Shown here piece after piece: positions 17,178 through 26,240 of a DNA stretch of 64,000 bases. Origin of the DNA: Paraktedonobacter carboxidivorans (GTDB lineage Bacteria > Chloroflexota > Ktedonobacteria > Ktedonobacterales > Ktedonobacteraceae); contig JBEVTI010000002.1 of NCBI GenBank assembly GCA_041156125.1, forward strand, positions 124,001-188,000. Direction: 5' to 3'. A program made the position numbers and the translations under genes. Within the stretch, counting starts at the first letter, position 1, and the number at the start of each line of letters is the position of its first letter. The notes under the pieces were generated by a model. That model had not been told where the DNA came from, searched no databases, and saw only the letters and a list, made by a program, of their open reading frames with translations.

Positions 17178-17735
17178 TTAGACCTCCAGAATCTCCTGTT
17201 CCTTGGACCTGCAAATCTTGTCCATCTCATCGATGAAGCGATCTGTCAGCTTTTGTAAGCGCTCAGTACTACGCTTCAGTTCGTCCTCGGAAATTTCCTT
17301 CTTCTTCTCACGATCGCGCAGTTTGTCGTGAGCATCACGACGCACATTGCGAATAGCCACCTTATGCTCATCCAACTTCTTATGCACGGTCTTGACCATA
17401 TCCCGGCGGCGTTCTTCGTTCAACGGGGGGATCACGAGACGGATGATCTGACCATCGTTGCTGGGATTAATACCCAGGTCCGACTTCTGAATCGCCTTTT
17501 CGATATCCGCCAGTTGCTTGCGATCCCACGGCTGGATTACCAGCATACGCGCATCCGGCACAGAAATTGTAGCAACCTGGCTAATCGGCGTCGGCGTACC
17601 ATAGTAATCGACGGTGATGCGATCAACCAGTGCGGAACTGGCCCGACCAGTGCGAATAGCGGCGAGATCCTGTTTCAAGGCCTCGATCGCCTTTTGCATA
17701 CGCCGGTCGGCATCCCCAAAAAGATCATCTACCAT
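17178..17735 (-). CDS. frr: Ribosome recycling factor
   Basis: A 185-residue protein of exactly the usual length. It starts MVDDLFGDADRRMQKAIEAL, contains the conserved IRTGRASSALVDRI and YYGTPTPISQVATI and ends with the three-helix bundle EDELKRSTERLQKLTDRFID. With EF-G it splits post-termination ribosomes. GGGAG lies 7 bases before the ATG. It follows pyrH and is followed within one base by uppS. Confidence 0.96.
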   Translation of the reverse strand: MVDDLFGDADRRMQKAIEALKQDLAAIRTGRASSALVDRITVDYYGTPTPISQVATISVPDARMLVIQPWDRKQLADIEKAIQKSDLGINPSNDGQIIRLVIPPLNEERRRDMVKTVHKKLDEHKVAIRNVRRDAHDKLRDREKKKEISEDELKRSTERLQKLTDRFIDEMDKICRSKEQEILEV

Positions 17736-17830
17736 AGTCCTGCTCCCTTTACGAGGGCGCGCTCATGCGACGCCCCGGTCTCTGAAATACATGGTCTCTT
17801 TCTAGCAAACAACAGAAACAGACACATGTG

Positions 17831-18589
17831 TCAATGACTCGTACTCCACTGTGGTTCTTCCATGTCATGGACAAGCGTACCATACTTTTGGCCGCGCACA
17901 ATAGCTTCCAGAGCACCTTCATCATAGAGGTTAAAAACCACTATTGGCAGGTGATTATCCTTGCAAAGCGAGAGCGCGGTGCTATCCATCACTTTCAGCC
18001 CCATATTCAGGGCCCGCATGTAGCTCAATTCATCGAACTTCTGGGCCTGTGGATTACGCACGGGATCATCAGTATAGACACCATCAACCTTGGTTGCTTT
18101 AAGCAATACCTGAGCATTCAGTTCAACAGCCCGCAGAGCTGCCGCAGTATCGGTGGTGAAGAAGGGATTGCCACTACCAGCTGCGAGAATGACCACGCGA
18201 CCTTTCTCCAGATGGCGTTGGGCCCGGCGGCGAATAAATGGCTCGGCCACTGGTGGCATTTCGATCGCGGTCTGTACACGTGTTACCATACCAAGCTTCT
18301 CCATCGCATCTTGCATCACCAGCGAGTTCATAACGGTGGCCAGCATGCCAACGTAGTCAGCGGTTCCACGATCAATGCCTGTCGCAGCCGCATCCACGCC
18401 GCGCCAGATATTGCCGCCACCTACCACAACTGCCACCTGGACCCCCAGATCATAAACTCGCTTGATTTCCCCGGAGACGCGCCGCACAGTCTCAGCGTCA
18501 ATGCCTGAGCCTTTACGCGGACTGAGCGCTTCTCCGCTCAACTTGAGCAAAATGCGCTGATATTTGAGAGATGAAGTCTCTTGCGACAT
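17831..18589 (-). CDS. pyrH: UMP kinase
   Basis: A 252-residue hexameric nucleotide kinase of the amino-acid-kinase fold. KYQRILLKLSGEAL near the start, VVVGGGNIWRG, the KVDGVYTDDP block and the C-terminal MDSTALSLCKDNHLPIVVFN are diagnostic. It phosphorylates UMP to UDP. Two close ATG codons are possible (18589 and 18595); I chose 18589, 10 bases after GGGAG. It lies between tsf and frr. Confidence 0.95.
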   Translation of the reverse strand: MSQETSSLKYQRILLKLSGEALSPRKGSGIDAETVRRVSGEIKRVYDLGVQVAVVVGGGNIWRGVDAAATGIDRGTADYVGMLATVMNSLVMQDAMEKLGMVTRVQTAIEMPPVAEPFIRRRAQRHLEKGRVVILAAGSGNPFFTTDTAAALRAVELNAQVLLKATKVDGVYTDDPVRNPQAQKFDELSYMRALNMGLKVMDSTALSLCKDNHLPIVVFNLYDEGALEAIVRGQKYGTLVHDMEEPQWSTSH

Positions 18590-18658
18590 AACCATTACAC
18601 TCCCATGCGTAAGCATCTGGCCGACCATCCTGCACGAGACTGACCGGCCCGCCAGCTA

Positions 18659-19255
18659 TTATTCGCCAAGGGCGAAACGGCTAAAGCGCCGCACGATAAT
18701 GTTTTCACCTGTCTCAGCAATGACTTTACGCAACAGATCGCTGATCTTAAAAGCCTCATCCTTGATAAAGGGCTGCATGAGCAACACCTGCCCACCAAAG
18801 ACTTTGTCGAGTTTACCCTTGATGAATTCGTCGCGCTTATTGTCTGGAATACGCGCCAGTGACGGGTCTTCCAGAACTTTCTTGCGCTCTGTCTCAACAA
18901 TTTCGGCAGGCACGTCTTCAAAGTTGATGTACTGTGGCGCAACCCCTGCAATCTGCAATGTCAGATCGCGGGCCAATGCCTGGAAGCTTTCACTACGAGC
19001 AACGAAGTCGGTGCTACAGTTCAGCTCCAGCAGAACACCTACGCTGTTGTTATGATGCACATACGAAAAAACACCTCCCTGTTTGGTCTCACGACCAGCA
19101 GCGATCATTTTCTCTGCCTTGCGGTCACTTCTGGCATCAATAAGCTTGATGGCCTCATTCCAGTTTCCGGCTTCGGTCAGGGCATTTTTACAATCAGCAA
19201 ACGTTGCATTGGTCTGCTCACGCAACTTTTTTACGTCTGCGGCAGTATACTCCAT
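18659..19255 (-). CDS. tsf: Elongation factor Ts
   Basis: A 198-residue EF-Ts of the short type. The N-terminal UBA-like domain (VKKLREQTNATFADCKNALT) and the CSTDFVARSESF core motif are clear. It exchanges GDP for GTP on EF-Tu. GAGGAG lies 9 bases before the ATG. It is downstream of rpsB, separated by about 220 bases that contain an inverted repeat. Confidence 0.95.
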   Translation of the reverse strand: MEYTAADVKKLREQTNATFADCKNALTEAGNWNEAIKLIDARSDRKAEKMIAAGRETKQGGVFSYVHHNNSVGVLLELNCSTDFVARSESFQALARDLTLQIAGVAPQYINFEDVPAEIVETERKKVLEDPSLARIPDNKRDEFIKGKLDKVFGGQVLLMQPFIKDEAFKISDLLRKVIAETGENIIVRRFSRFALGE

Positions 19256-19406
19256 AGTCTGTATCTCCTCATACTCACTGGGTATAATACTCAGGCTTCC
19301 GTGGAAAGTCTATCGTCTCCGACCATCGGAAACGGACCCTGAGTGCTTGACAAAATGATTCTAGTGTGATGCGTGTCTGCGCTTACTGGTGCAAATTGGC
19401 ATAATG

Positions 19407-19459
19407 AGGCGGGAGAAAGGGCCAGAAGATCTCTTCCAGGGTAGCCCACTCTCCCGCCT
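19407..19459. repeat. 10-bp inverted repeat between rpsB and tsf
   Basis: AGGCGGGAGA (19407-19416) pairs with 19450-19459 across 33 bases, 18 bases beyond the rpsB stop. Possibly a partial terminator or processing site within the operon. Confidence 0.4.
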
Positions 19460-19477
19460 TCCTATCAGGCCGTGTGA

Positions 19478-20329
19478 CTAATGAGCGTCTTGCGTGGCCA
19501 GTTCAGGCTCAGCGATCTCCGCGCTCTCAGTCGGAGCCTCAACGCTGACTGGCGCAGCTTCTTCAGGAGCGGCTGGGCTGACAAAATCGATCGGCTCGCC
19601 TGCGCTCTCTTCCGGCAGTTCCGAGTCCTTATGCTGCGCTTCCAACTGGCGACGACCTTCAATGACGGCGTCAGCGATCTTAGCGCACAAGAGACGTACC
19701 GCGCGAATAGCGTCGTCGTTGGCGGGGATTGGATAGTCCATCTCATCCGGGTCGCAGTTGGTGTCGGCCAGCGCGATCACGGGGATCTCCAGGCGACGGG
19801 ACTCCAACACAGCGGTGCGCTCTTTGCGCGTATCTACAATAAAAATGGCAGTAGGCAAGCGTTTCATGTCTTTAATACCGCCCAGCGTGCGCTCCAGACG
19901 ATTCATATCGTCCTGCAAGTGCTGCACTTCTTTCTTGGGCAGACGCTCAAAGTCGCCGCGCTCACGCCTTCCTTCCAGCTCGCGCAGATAGCGTATCCGC
20001 GATTGAATGGTCTGGAAGTTGGTCAACATACCACCCAGCCAGCGCTGATTGACAAAGTACATGCCACAACGCCTGGCCTCTTCAGCTACGGCCTCCTGGG
20101 CCTGTTTCTTCGTGCCAACAAACAGAATGGTACCGCCATCAGCGGCTAACTGCTCGACAAACTTGTACGCGTCGTTGAGGCGCGTCACTGTCTGCTGAAG
20201 ATCAATAATATGAATGCCATTGCGGTCCATAAAAATGAACTGCTGCATCTTCGGATTCCAGCGACGCGTCTGATGGCCAAAATGGACACCTGCTTCAAGG
20301 AGTTGTTTCATTGAAATGATATTCGCCAA
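19478..20329 (-). CDS. rpsB: Ribosomal protein S2
   Basis: A 283-residue S2 protein. The core ISMKQLLEAGVHFGHQTRRW to the DGTILFVGTKKQAQ-like and CDPDEMDYPIPANDDAIR blocks is fully conserved, and the last 50 residues form an acidic tail rich in Glu, Pro and Ala. I start it at TTG 20329, because AGGGAGGT lies four bases upstream and the resulting N-terminus (ANIISMKQLLE) matches S2 elsewhere; the next ATG is too far from the ribosome site. It leads the tsf-pyrH-frr cluster, with a strong promoter about 175 bases upstream. Confidence 0.95.
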   Translation of the reverse strand: MANIISMKQLLEAGVHFGHQTRRWNPKMQQFIFMDRNGIHIIDLQQTVTRLNDAYKFVEQLAADGGTILFVGTKKQAQEAVAEEARRCGMYFVNQRWLGGMLTNFQTIQSRIRYLRELEGRRERGDFERLPKKEVQHLQDDMNRLERTLGGIKDMKRLPTAIFIVDTRKERTAVLESRRLEIPVIALADTNCDPDEMDYPIPANDDAIRAVRLLCAKIADAVIEGRRQLEAQHKDSELPEESAGEPIDFVSPAAPEEAAPVSVEAPTESAEIAEPELATQDAH

Positions 20330-20391
20330 ATGGACCTCCCTTTGATCCTCCGCTCTCTTCCCATCGATGCAAGGGTACCCTACGGCCATAG

Positions 20392-20408
20392 GTGAAGCCG
20401 AGCTTCAC
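20392..20408 (-). promoter_or_regulatory. Small hairpin in the rpsB leader
   Basis: GTGAAGC (20392-20398) pairs with 20402-20408 across three bases, in the untranslated leader of rpsB. S2 mRNAs are often feedback-controlled, but I cannot match this to a described leader. Confidence 0.3.
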
Positions 20409-20506
20409 AAACCCTTACAACATGCGAGGTATACCAGGGCATACATCGATCCGAGAGCGTGTGTATTTCTTGCTTTTTCTTACGGATGCTTCTCCGCTAA
20501 GTTGAA

Positions 20507-20535
20507 AGTATAGCACAGTGCGTAGCAGGACGCAA
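20507..20535 (-). promoter_or_regulatory. Promoter of the rpsB operon
   Basis: On the minus strand TTGCGT (20530-20535) and TATACT (20507-20512) are 17 bases apart. The expected leader is about 170 bases long. Confidence 0.7.
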
Positions 20536-20647
20536 GAAATTTGACGGGCGCGGACCAGGGCTTTTTCGCGCCCTTTTCTCATACTACTGGACTCCGAAAA
20601 ACGAGATCTGGCCAGGAATGTGGCGCTCCATCCATGCTTAAACACTG

Positions 20648-20725
20648 CCATTCTTAAAGATTATCTCTCAAGACTGTTACACGCGCGCGTACTTACTGTT
20701 ACATGCGCGCATACTTTAAGAATGG
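20648..20725. repeat. 12-bp inverted repeat enclosing tandem repeats
   Basis: CCATTCTTAAAG (20648-20659) is the exact reverse complement of 20714-20725. The right arm overlaps the end of the second 22-bp tandem repeat and ends 16 bases before a TATAAT box. Confidence 0.75.
20673..20716. repeat. Two tandem 22-bp repeats with internal palindromes
   Basis: Copy 1 (20673-20694) and copy 2 (20695-20716) are head-to-tail and differ at two places only. Each holds a 10-bp palindrome: ACGCGCGCGT (20681-20690) in copy 1 and ATGCGCGCAT (20703-20712) in copy 2. The two differences fall at paired positions, so the symmetry is kept. The spacing is about two helical turns. Relative to the TATAAT at 20742-20747, the copies would cover roughly -81 to -38, the place for an activator. 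The likely target is the SGNH lipoprotein gene. Confidence 0.8.
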
Positions 20726-20741
20726 GAGTGACTGACTATGT

Positions 20742-20747
20742 TATAAT
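20742..20747 (+). promoter_or_regulatory. -10 box of the SGNH lipoprotein promoter
   Basis: A perfect TATAAT with no good -35 box 17 bases upstream, which would fit activator-dependent transcription from the tandem repeats just upstream. Confidence 0.5.
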
Positions 20748-20887
20748 TCTGGCAAGCAAGCATTGCGGTCCTCTGCATGGAGGGAAAGCACAACAAGCAT
20801 ATTCTTGAGATATCTGCCTGGCGAATATCTCCCCATTTCTATAGCAAACCCAGAAAAATAATTCGCGATTGAAGCGCAATCAATGCG

Positions 20888-21772
20888 ATGGTAGTAGAAA
20901 GATTGTCTCGCTTGTACTACATTACCTACGTCTGTCAACAAAGAATTTTTCAGACTGCGCGCGGGGACGTAAGACGCATATTTACGAGTGCGTTTCGTCC
21001 CCTTTTTTTCCGCCTGGTCGCGCAGAAAAGAGGTCTTTGGGAAACTTCCGCGCCCAGCCGAAGGGTCCGCACCGCGCGCATCTCCGGGTTGTTTTTATTG
21101 CTCTTTCTCTGTGCCTTTGAGTTGAGTGGCTGTGGGCAACAAACCGCTGCTTCTCCAGATCAAACTACGCGGCAACAGAGCCAGCAACAAAGTCTGACCT
21201 ATGTGGCTATTGGAGCCTCGGATACCTTTGGTACTGGCTCTAGCGATCCCTATACCCGGAACTGGCCCACTGATCTGGTCCAGTTGCTGAAAGGGGATCT
21301 TCACCTGATCAATCTAGGTATTCCTGGCATTACACTCCACGATGCTTTGACCAGCGAGTTGCCAGTTGCACTGGACGCTCATCCAGCGCTGGTGACGATC
21401 TGGCTAGCAGTCAATGATCTGGCAACGAGTGTGCCAGTGAGCTCCTACAAAGACGATTTGAATACGTTGCTCAGCCGCCTGGATAGCGCAGCTCCACATG
21501 CACGTATCGCAGTGGGCAATGTGCCTGACCTGAGCAGCGTTCCGTATTTTCATGGGAAGAATCTGGTGGGGCTAAATAAGCAAATCGCGATATATAATGT
21601 AGCCATCGCGAGCGTTGTGGCCAGCCATCACGCGATTCTGGTTGATCTTTCCGAGCAGGGTTATAACCTGCAAACTCACCCGGAATATATTAGCGACGAT
21701 GGGCTACATCCCAGTGATACCGGCTATTTTCAGCTAGCTCAGTTGTTTTACAACGCTTTGCGTAAAGCATAG
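20888..21772 (+). CDS. SGNH/GDSL-family hydrolase lipoprotein
   Basis: A 294-residue protein with a long basic N-terminal region (residues 1-65), then a lipoprotein signal ending in the lipobox LSGC, so the mature enzyme is tethered outside the membrane. The hydrolase part shows AIGASDTFGTG (block I with the catalytic Ser), NLGIPG (block II), WLAVND (block III) and DGLHPSDTGY (block V with catalytic Asp and His). It probably hydrolyses an ester, but the substrate is unknown. The start is weakly supported: no clear ribosome site precedes 20888 and no later in-frame ATG precedes the signal. It is followed by the FtsX-like gene after 15 bases. Confidence 0.8.
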   Translation: MVVERLSRLYYITYVCQQRIFQTARGDVRRIFTSAFRPLFFRLVAQKRGLWETSAPSRRVRTARISGLFLLLFLCAFELSGCGQQTAASPDQTTRQQSQQQSLTYVAIGASDTFGTGSSDPYTRNWPTDLVQLLKGDLHLINLGIPGITLHDALTSELPVALDAHPALVTIWLAVNDLATSVPVSSYKDDLNTLLSRLDSAAPHARIAVGNVPDLSSVPYFHGKNLVGLNKQIAIYNVAIASVVASHHAILVDLSEQGYNLQTHPEYISDDGLHPSDTGYFQLAQLFYNALRKA

Positions 21773-21787
21773 GTTTGGGAAAAGCAT

Positions 21788-24700
21788 ATGACAAACTTCT
21801 TCGGCATGCCAATTGATACATTAACCACTGTTCTGCTAATCCTGACCCTGGTGATCCTGGCAAGCGTGGTAATCCTGGCACTAAGCAATCTGATCTTTTT
21901 CAAAATTGGCGCACGTAACCTGCCCAGGCGGCGCGGACAGATGCTATTGATCGTTTTTGCCTTGATGCTTTCAACTACTCTACTGACCAGTGTGCTGGCG
22001 ACTGGCAATGTGATTACCTCAACGGTGCAAACTGTCGCGGTCACTAATCTAGGCAATATCGATGAAACTGTCGAAGGGGGGCATGGAGATATTGGCCTCT
22101 TCGACGAATGGATCTATTACTACCTGCACCGGAGGATACAGCACAATCCCGATATCGCCGCGTTGGCTGCCGCGCTGGTTGAGCACAACCTTCTGCTGGC
22201 CGATGTGACCTCGCGCCAGGTGCGCTCCAAGGTCTCGGCGATGGGACTGATCGCGGGTACTGAGAAGGGCTTTGGTGGCCTGCTTGATGACACCAATCCT
22301 CATCTCCAGCATACTATCGCGCAATTGCAGGGAGCAAACGATGTCTTTCTCAATCATACGCTGGCTCTGCTAATCAATGCTCACGCGGGCGATACGCTTT
22401 ACCTCTATTCACAGCGCTGGCCTGGACAGCGCTACGAAATGCATGTACAAGCAATTGTCCAGGATGGAGGCCTGGTCGGACAGGTGCCGTTTATTATTAG
22501 CAATGTCCAGACCTTTCGCCCACTTGAGCACACGAGAGACGATCTCAATTATGTCTACGTTGAGAATAGTCGCGGTGTCAGTTCATCCCAGGTCGCTGAA
22601 GAGTTGAAACACTCGATACCGCGTAATACTGTGCATGTGATCCAGGTCAAGCAACAGGGTATCCAGGCCTCACAGTCGGCTAACGATATCTTCTCACGGA
22701 TCTTTGCCCTCTTTACGCTGTTCGCTCTGGCTATTGGTTTGCTGCTGATCTTCCTGATCTTTGTCCTGCTCGCAGCCGAACGACGTGCTGAGATGGGGAT
22801 GGCGCGTGCCATTGGGGTACAGCGTCACCAACTGGTGCTGATGTATCTTTTCGAGGGCACGCTTTACGATCTGCTCGCCTCGTTTATCGGTCTGCTGGCC
22901 GGGGTAGGAGTCGGAGCTGCGTTAGTGTACTTTCTGACACCTATTCTCGCACGCTTTAACTTTCCGCTCAAACTGTCATTTCAGCCAGGTAGCTTGCTGC
23001 TCGCGTACTGTCTGGGTGTAATCTTTACCTTTGCTTCTGTGACGATCTCGGCCTGGCTGGTAAGCCGGATGACGGTGGTGGATGCACTGCGCAATTTGCC
23101 GGAGATCGAGCGACCATCTCTGACCCTGCGCGAACTGAGCGCGAGCCTGTGGCAGAGCTTCGCACGCGGCCGTGTAACGCACCGGATGCGCCGCCTGTTT
23201 CTGGAACAACTTCCCGAGATAGCCATCGGCTTCATCTCCGCAGCCGCGCGTACTGGTTTGCTGCCGCTGGTGGGGGGCTATGGCCTGCTGCGTTTCGGGC
23301 TGGATAGCTCGCAGATTACACCTTTCTCGCTGGGCCTGACACTTCTGATCGTGGGCGTAAGCCTGGCGCTAAAAACGCTGGTAGACTGGCTTCTAACGCT
23401 TACCGGTCATAGTTCGTGGCACAAGCAGACCCGGCGTATCTTCGCGGCTCTGACAGGTCTGAGCATCATGGCATACTGGGCACTACCCTTTGATGCGCTG
23501 GCTTTTCTAGGATTGCCGCGCTTCCAGGGCGGGATTGAGATCTTCTTTGTCGCGGCTACGATGATGGTCTTTGGCGCGGTCTGGGCCTTTATGGCCAATG
23601 CGGACCTGCTGGCCCGGCCTTTATTAGCGCTGTGCGCGTGGTGGCCTAGTTCCAGTATGCTGGCTCGCCTGGCCTCGTCCTATCCCCTCCATCACCGCTT
23701 TCGCACAGGTCTGGGCGTGACCATGTTTAGCCTGGTTATCTTCGCTATGACGGTGATGGCAGTGATTACGAACGCTATGCAGGACACCTATACCAACATT
23801 GATCTACAAACGGGCGGCTATGATATTCAGGCAGTCGCCTATTTCCAGGGCGTACCTGATCTGCCTGGCGCGCTGATCAACCACGGTATCAATCCGCAAG
23901 CCTTCTCGGAAATTGGCACCAGTATTACAACCGATGTCGGCGTAATCCAGCCAGACGCGCTCAATCCGGCCTGGCATCTTTATCCAGCTCAGGTAATTAG
24001 TGGCAGTCTGCTGCAAGGTAATGGACTGCATCTAGTGGCAAGAGCGCAGGGCTTTAGTAATGATAGTTCCGTCTGGCAAGCGCTGCAGACTCACCCCAAT
24101 TACGCGCTGATTGACAACACTGCCCTGCCCTATGCTCCGAATAGTCTGATCAACTCTCCCGTCTACGATCCAAACTCGCCCAGCCCGGCTAACGCGGGCG
24201 CGCCTGTCTATCCGCCGGGTTTAGACCCCGATTATGCTTTCTCGCTCAGCGGCGTCTACCAGGGTCAGACAAGTTTTGCCGCTACAAATATCTGGACGCT
24301 GAACCTTCAAGGAGCGAACGCGCAAAATGTGGCAGTCAATGCCAGGTCTGGGGGCACACTGAACGCAAGCGATTTCAATGGTACACTGGCGCAAAAATTC
24401 ACAATTATCGGGGTCGTCGATAACAGCGATAGCACTCACTTTGGCCTCTATCTCTCGCACGCGGCTTTCCCCACGCTCACGGCCAGTGCAGCTACTCCTA
24501 ATCAACAGACCTATTACCTGAAGGTTGCTCCAGGTCAGGATAAACGGGCTCTGGCTCTGCAAATTGGCTCAGCTTTCCTGGACAATGGCATGGAAACGAC
24601 GGTCCTGGAGGACGAGATCTGGTCGGTACGCGGCCCACGCATCCTGCTCAGCGATGTCTTGCTGGGGGTAGTCGGCCTGACGCTTCTGCTGGGCGTGGCG

Positions 24701-25048
24701 GCCCTGGCGATTACTGGTACACGCGCGGTAATCGAACGACGCCAGCAGATTGGTATGCTGCGCGCGTTAGGTTGTAAACGCCTGTTGATTCAGGGCGCTT
24801 TTCTCTGCGAATCGTGCTTTGTCGGCATTACTGGCAGTCTGAGCGGTGTAATCCTGGGGCTGATTCTGGCGCACAACATTTTCGCCGTCAATTTTTTCGA
24901 GCAATTTCACACTGGCCTGACTTTCACTATTCCCTGGTCAGAACTGGGCTTGATCGTTGTGGCAGCCCTGGTCTCCTCACTACTCGCTGCTGTGCTGCCC
25001 GCATGGCAGGCGGGTAAAGTTACCCCAACAGAAGCGCTGAGGTATTAA
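21788..25048 (+). CDS. Large FtsX/MacB-like ABC transporter permease
   Basis: A 1086-residue membrane protein holding two FtsX-type permease cores. One membrane helix lies near residues 15-38, a first extracellular domain follows, and three to four helices lie near residues 300-430, starting with the RAEMGMARAIGVQRHQLVLMY coupling motif. A second set of helices, a second extracellular domain and a last set near residues 960-1080 follow, with RRQQIGMLRALGCKRLLIQG. Such permeases pair with a LolD/MacB-type ATPase to export lipoproteins, peptides or drugs, or to transmit mechanical force. The ATPase encoded 1.2 kb downstream is the likely partner. The DNA end is marked by a 23-bp hairpin. Confidence 0.87.
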   Translation: MTNFFGMPIDTLTTVLLILTLVILASVVILALSNLIFFKIGARNLPRRRGQMLLIVFALMLSTTLLTSVLATGNVITSTVQTVAVTNLGNIDETVEGGHGDIGLFDEWIYYYLHRRIQHNPDIAALAAALVEHNLLLADVTSRQVRSKVSAMGLIAGTEKGFGGLLDDTNPHLQHTIAQLQGANDVFLNHTLALLINAHAGDTLYLYSQRWPGQRYEMHVQAIVQDGGLVGQVPFIISNVQTFRPLEHTRDDLNYVYVENSRGVSSSQVAEELKHSIPRNTVHVIQVKQQGIQASQSANDIFSRIFALFTLFALAIGLLLIFLIFVLLAAERRAEMGMARAIGVQRHQLVLMYLFEGTLYDLLASFIGLLAGVGVGAALVYFLTPILARFNFPLKLSFQPGSLLLAYCLGVIFTFASVTISAWLVSRMTVVDALRNLPEIERPSLTLRELSASLWQSFARGRVTHRMRRLFLEQLPEIAIGFISAAARTGLLPLVGGYGLLRFGLDSSQITPFSLGLTLLIVGVSLALKTLVDWLLTLTGHSSWHKQTRRIFAALTGLSIMAYWALPFDALAFLGLPRFQGGIEIFFVAATMMVFGAVWAFMANADLLARPLLALCAWWPSSSMLARLASSYPLHHRFRTGLGVTMFSLVIFAMTVMAVITNAMQDTYTNIDLQTGGYDIQAVAYFQGVPDLPGALINHGINPQAFSEIGTSITTDVGVIQPDALNPAWHLYPAQVISGSLLQGNGLHLVARAQGFSNDSSVWQALQTHPNYALIDNTALPYAPNSLINSPVYDPNSPSPANAGAPVYPPGLDPDYAFSLSGVYQGQTSFAATNIWTLNLQGANAQNVAVNARSGGTLNASDFNGTLAQKFTIIGVVDNSDSTHFGLYLSHAAFPTLTASAATPNQQTYYLKVAPGQDKRALALQIGSAFLDNGMETTVLEDEIWSVRGPRILLSDVLLGVVGLTLLLGVAALAITGTRAVIERRQQIGMLRALGCKRLLIQGAFLCESCFVGITGSLSGVILGLILAHNIFAVNFFEQFHTGLTFTIPWSELGLIVVAALVSSLLAAVLPAWQAGKVTPTEALRY

Positions 25049-25125
25049 GGCAGCAAAAAGCGCTGTGAGCCGCGGGCTACCTGGTTTGGATTTCATCTGC
25101 GACTCACAGCGCTTTTTGCTGCCTT
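25047..25125. terminator. 23-bp perfect hairpin after the permease gene
   Basis: Arms 25047-25069 and 25103-25125 are exact reverse complements with a 33-base loop; the left arm overlaps the permease stop codon. The right arm contains CTTTTTG but no final T-run. It may terminate or protect the permease mRNA. Confidence 0.65.
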
Positions 25126-25350
25126 TTACGCGAGTACACAAGCCGCATTAGCTGGAGAAAGTTTGGGATAGTAGCGACAGAGGCCTGACTCAAGTGCGCG
25201 CTTACAAATAGAGGGCCAGATGCACCTGCAGCCTCATCTCCGCAGCAAAAACACTGTCCGCTTATTGTGGGGCTAAGTATAGTGTAATTAAGAGTACATA
25301 TATTCATCTCTTTTTTTGTTTACCCTATTCATTGGAGATGGAATGGCCAT

Positions 25351-26049
25351 TTGATACAGATATTGATCGCGGATGATCACTTGTTGCTCCGGCAAGTAGT
25401 ACGCGAAATTGTTGCAAAGGAGCCAGATCTGGAGGTTATCGCGGAGGCAAGTAATGGGCAAGAGGCTATCGCGCGAGCAGTAGAGACACGGCCAGATGTG
25501 ATTTTGCTGGATCTGATGATGTCGAACTGTGATGGTTTCGAGGCTACCAGGCAGATCCTGGACAATGCGCCAGATGCGCGCGTGGTTATCCTATCCGCCT
25601 TATCCGAGGAACAGCATGTGTTACGCGCGCTCCAATGTGGAGCCATTGGCTATATTACGAAGGATAGCGGCGCTGATAGCTTGCTAAAAGCTATTCGCCG
25701 TGCCGCGCAGGACGAATTGTATATACCCTATCCTCTGGCCACACGACTGCTGGCGCTGTTGCGGACACTTAAGCCTGCAAGCACATATAAAATCAGGAGT
25801 GAGCACTCCATTCACTCCTCTGAGCGCAAACTGCCGACCCTGGCGACGGCAAAGAAAAAGAGCAAACGCAATCTCCCTTTGACCACACGCGAGCGCGAAG
25901 TGCTCAACTTGATTCGCCAGGGACAACGCAATCGGGAGATCGCGCACGAGTTGCGCATCGCTGAATCCACAGTACATAAGCATGTGCAAAATATTTTCGA
26001 GAAGCTCAATGCCCGTAGCCGCACGGAGGCACTGTTTCTGGTGAAATAG
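25351..26049 (+). CDS. NarL/FixJ-type response regulator
   Basis: A 232-residue two-domain regulator. The receiver (residues 1-120) has the acidic pair DD at 8-9, phospho-acceptor Asp54 (VILLDLMM), the switch Ser/Thr in VILSALSEE and Lys104 (YITKDSG), so it looks functional. A linker of about 45 residues precedes a LuxR-type helix-turn-helix (LTTREREVLNLIRQGQRN to ESTVHKHVQNIF). The start is TTG 25351; GGAG is 13 bases upstream, and a four-codon frame ATG-GCC-ATT-TGA ends over this TTG and may couple translation. No histidine kinase is nearby. It sits between the ABC permease and its ATPase gene. Confidence 0.9.
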   Translation: MIQILIADDHLLLRQVVREIVAKEPDLEVIAEASNGQEAIARAVETRPDVILLDLMMSNCDGFEATRQILDNAPDARVVILSALSEEQHVLRALQCGAIGYITKDSGADSLLKAIRRAAQDELYIPYPLATRLLALLRTLKPASTYKIRSEHSIHSSERKLPTLATAKKKSKRNLPLTTREREVLNLIRQGQRNREIAHELRIAESTVHKHVQNIFEKLNARSRTEALFLVK

Positions 26050-26240
26050 CAGTACAGTATCAAATTCTCCTCGGTATGTGTACTGCCTGCTAGTCTTGAA
26101 CAAGTAAGATGACAAAAAGCAAAGGAAGAAGCTCTTTTGCCTTTGCCAGCGGGAGACAGCCTGACTGGCAAAGGCGCGGATTGGCATGCTATGATATCCA
26201 TATCTTTCTTATTGAGAGTGTTTCTCTCAGAGAGGTGAGC

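Noticed and set aside
21788..25048. Fusion of two separate genes in the giant permease
   Set aside because: Double FtsX-core permeases of about 1000 residues are a known type, and the reading frame and composition are continuous.
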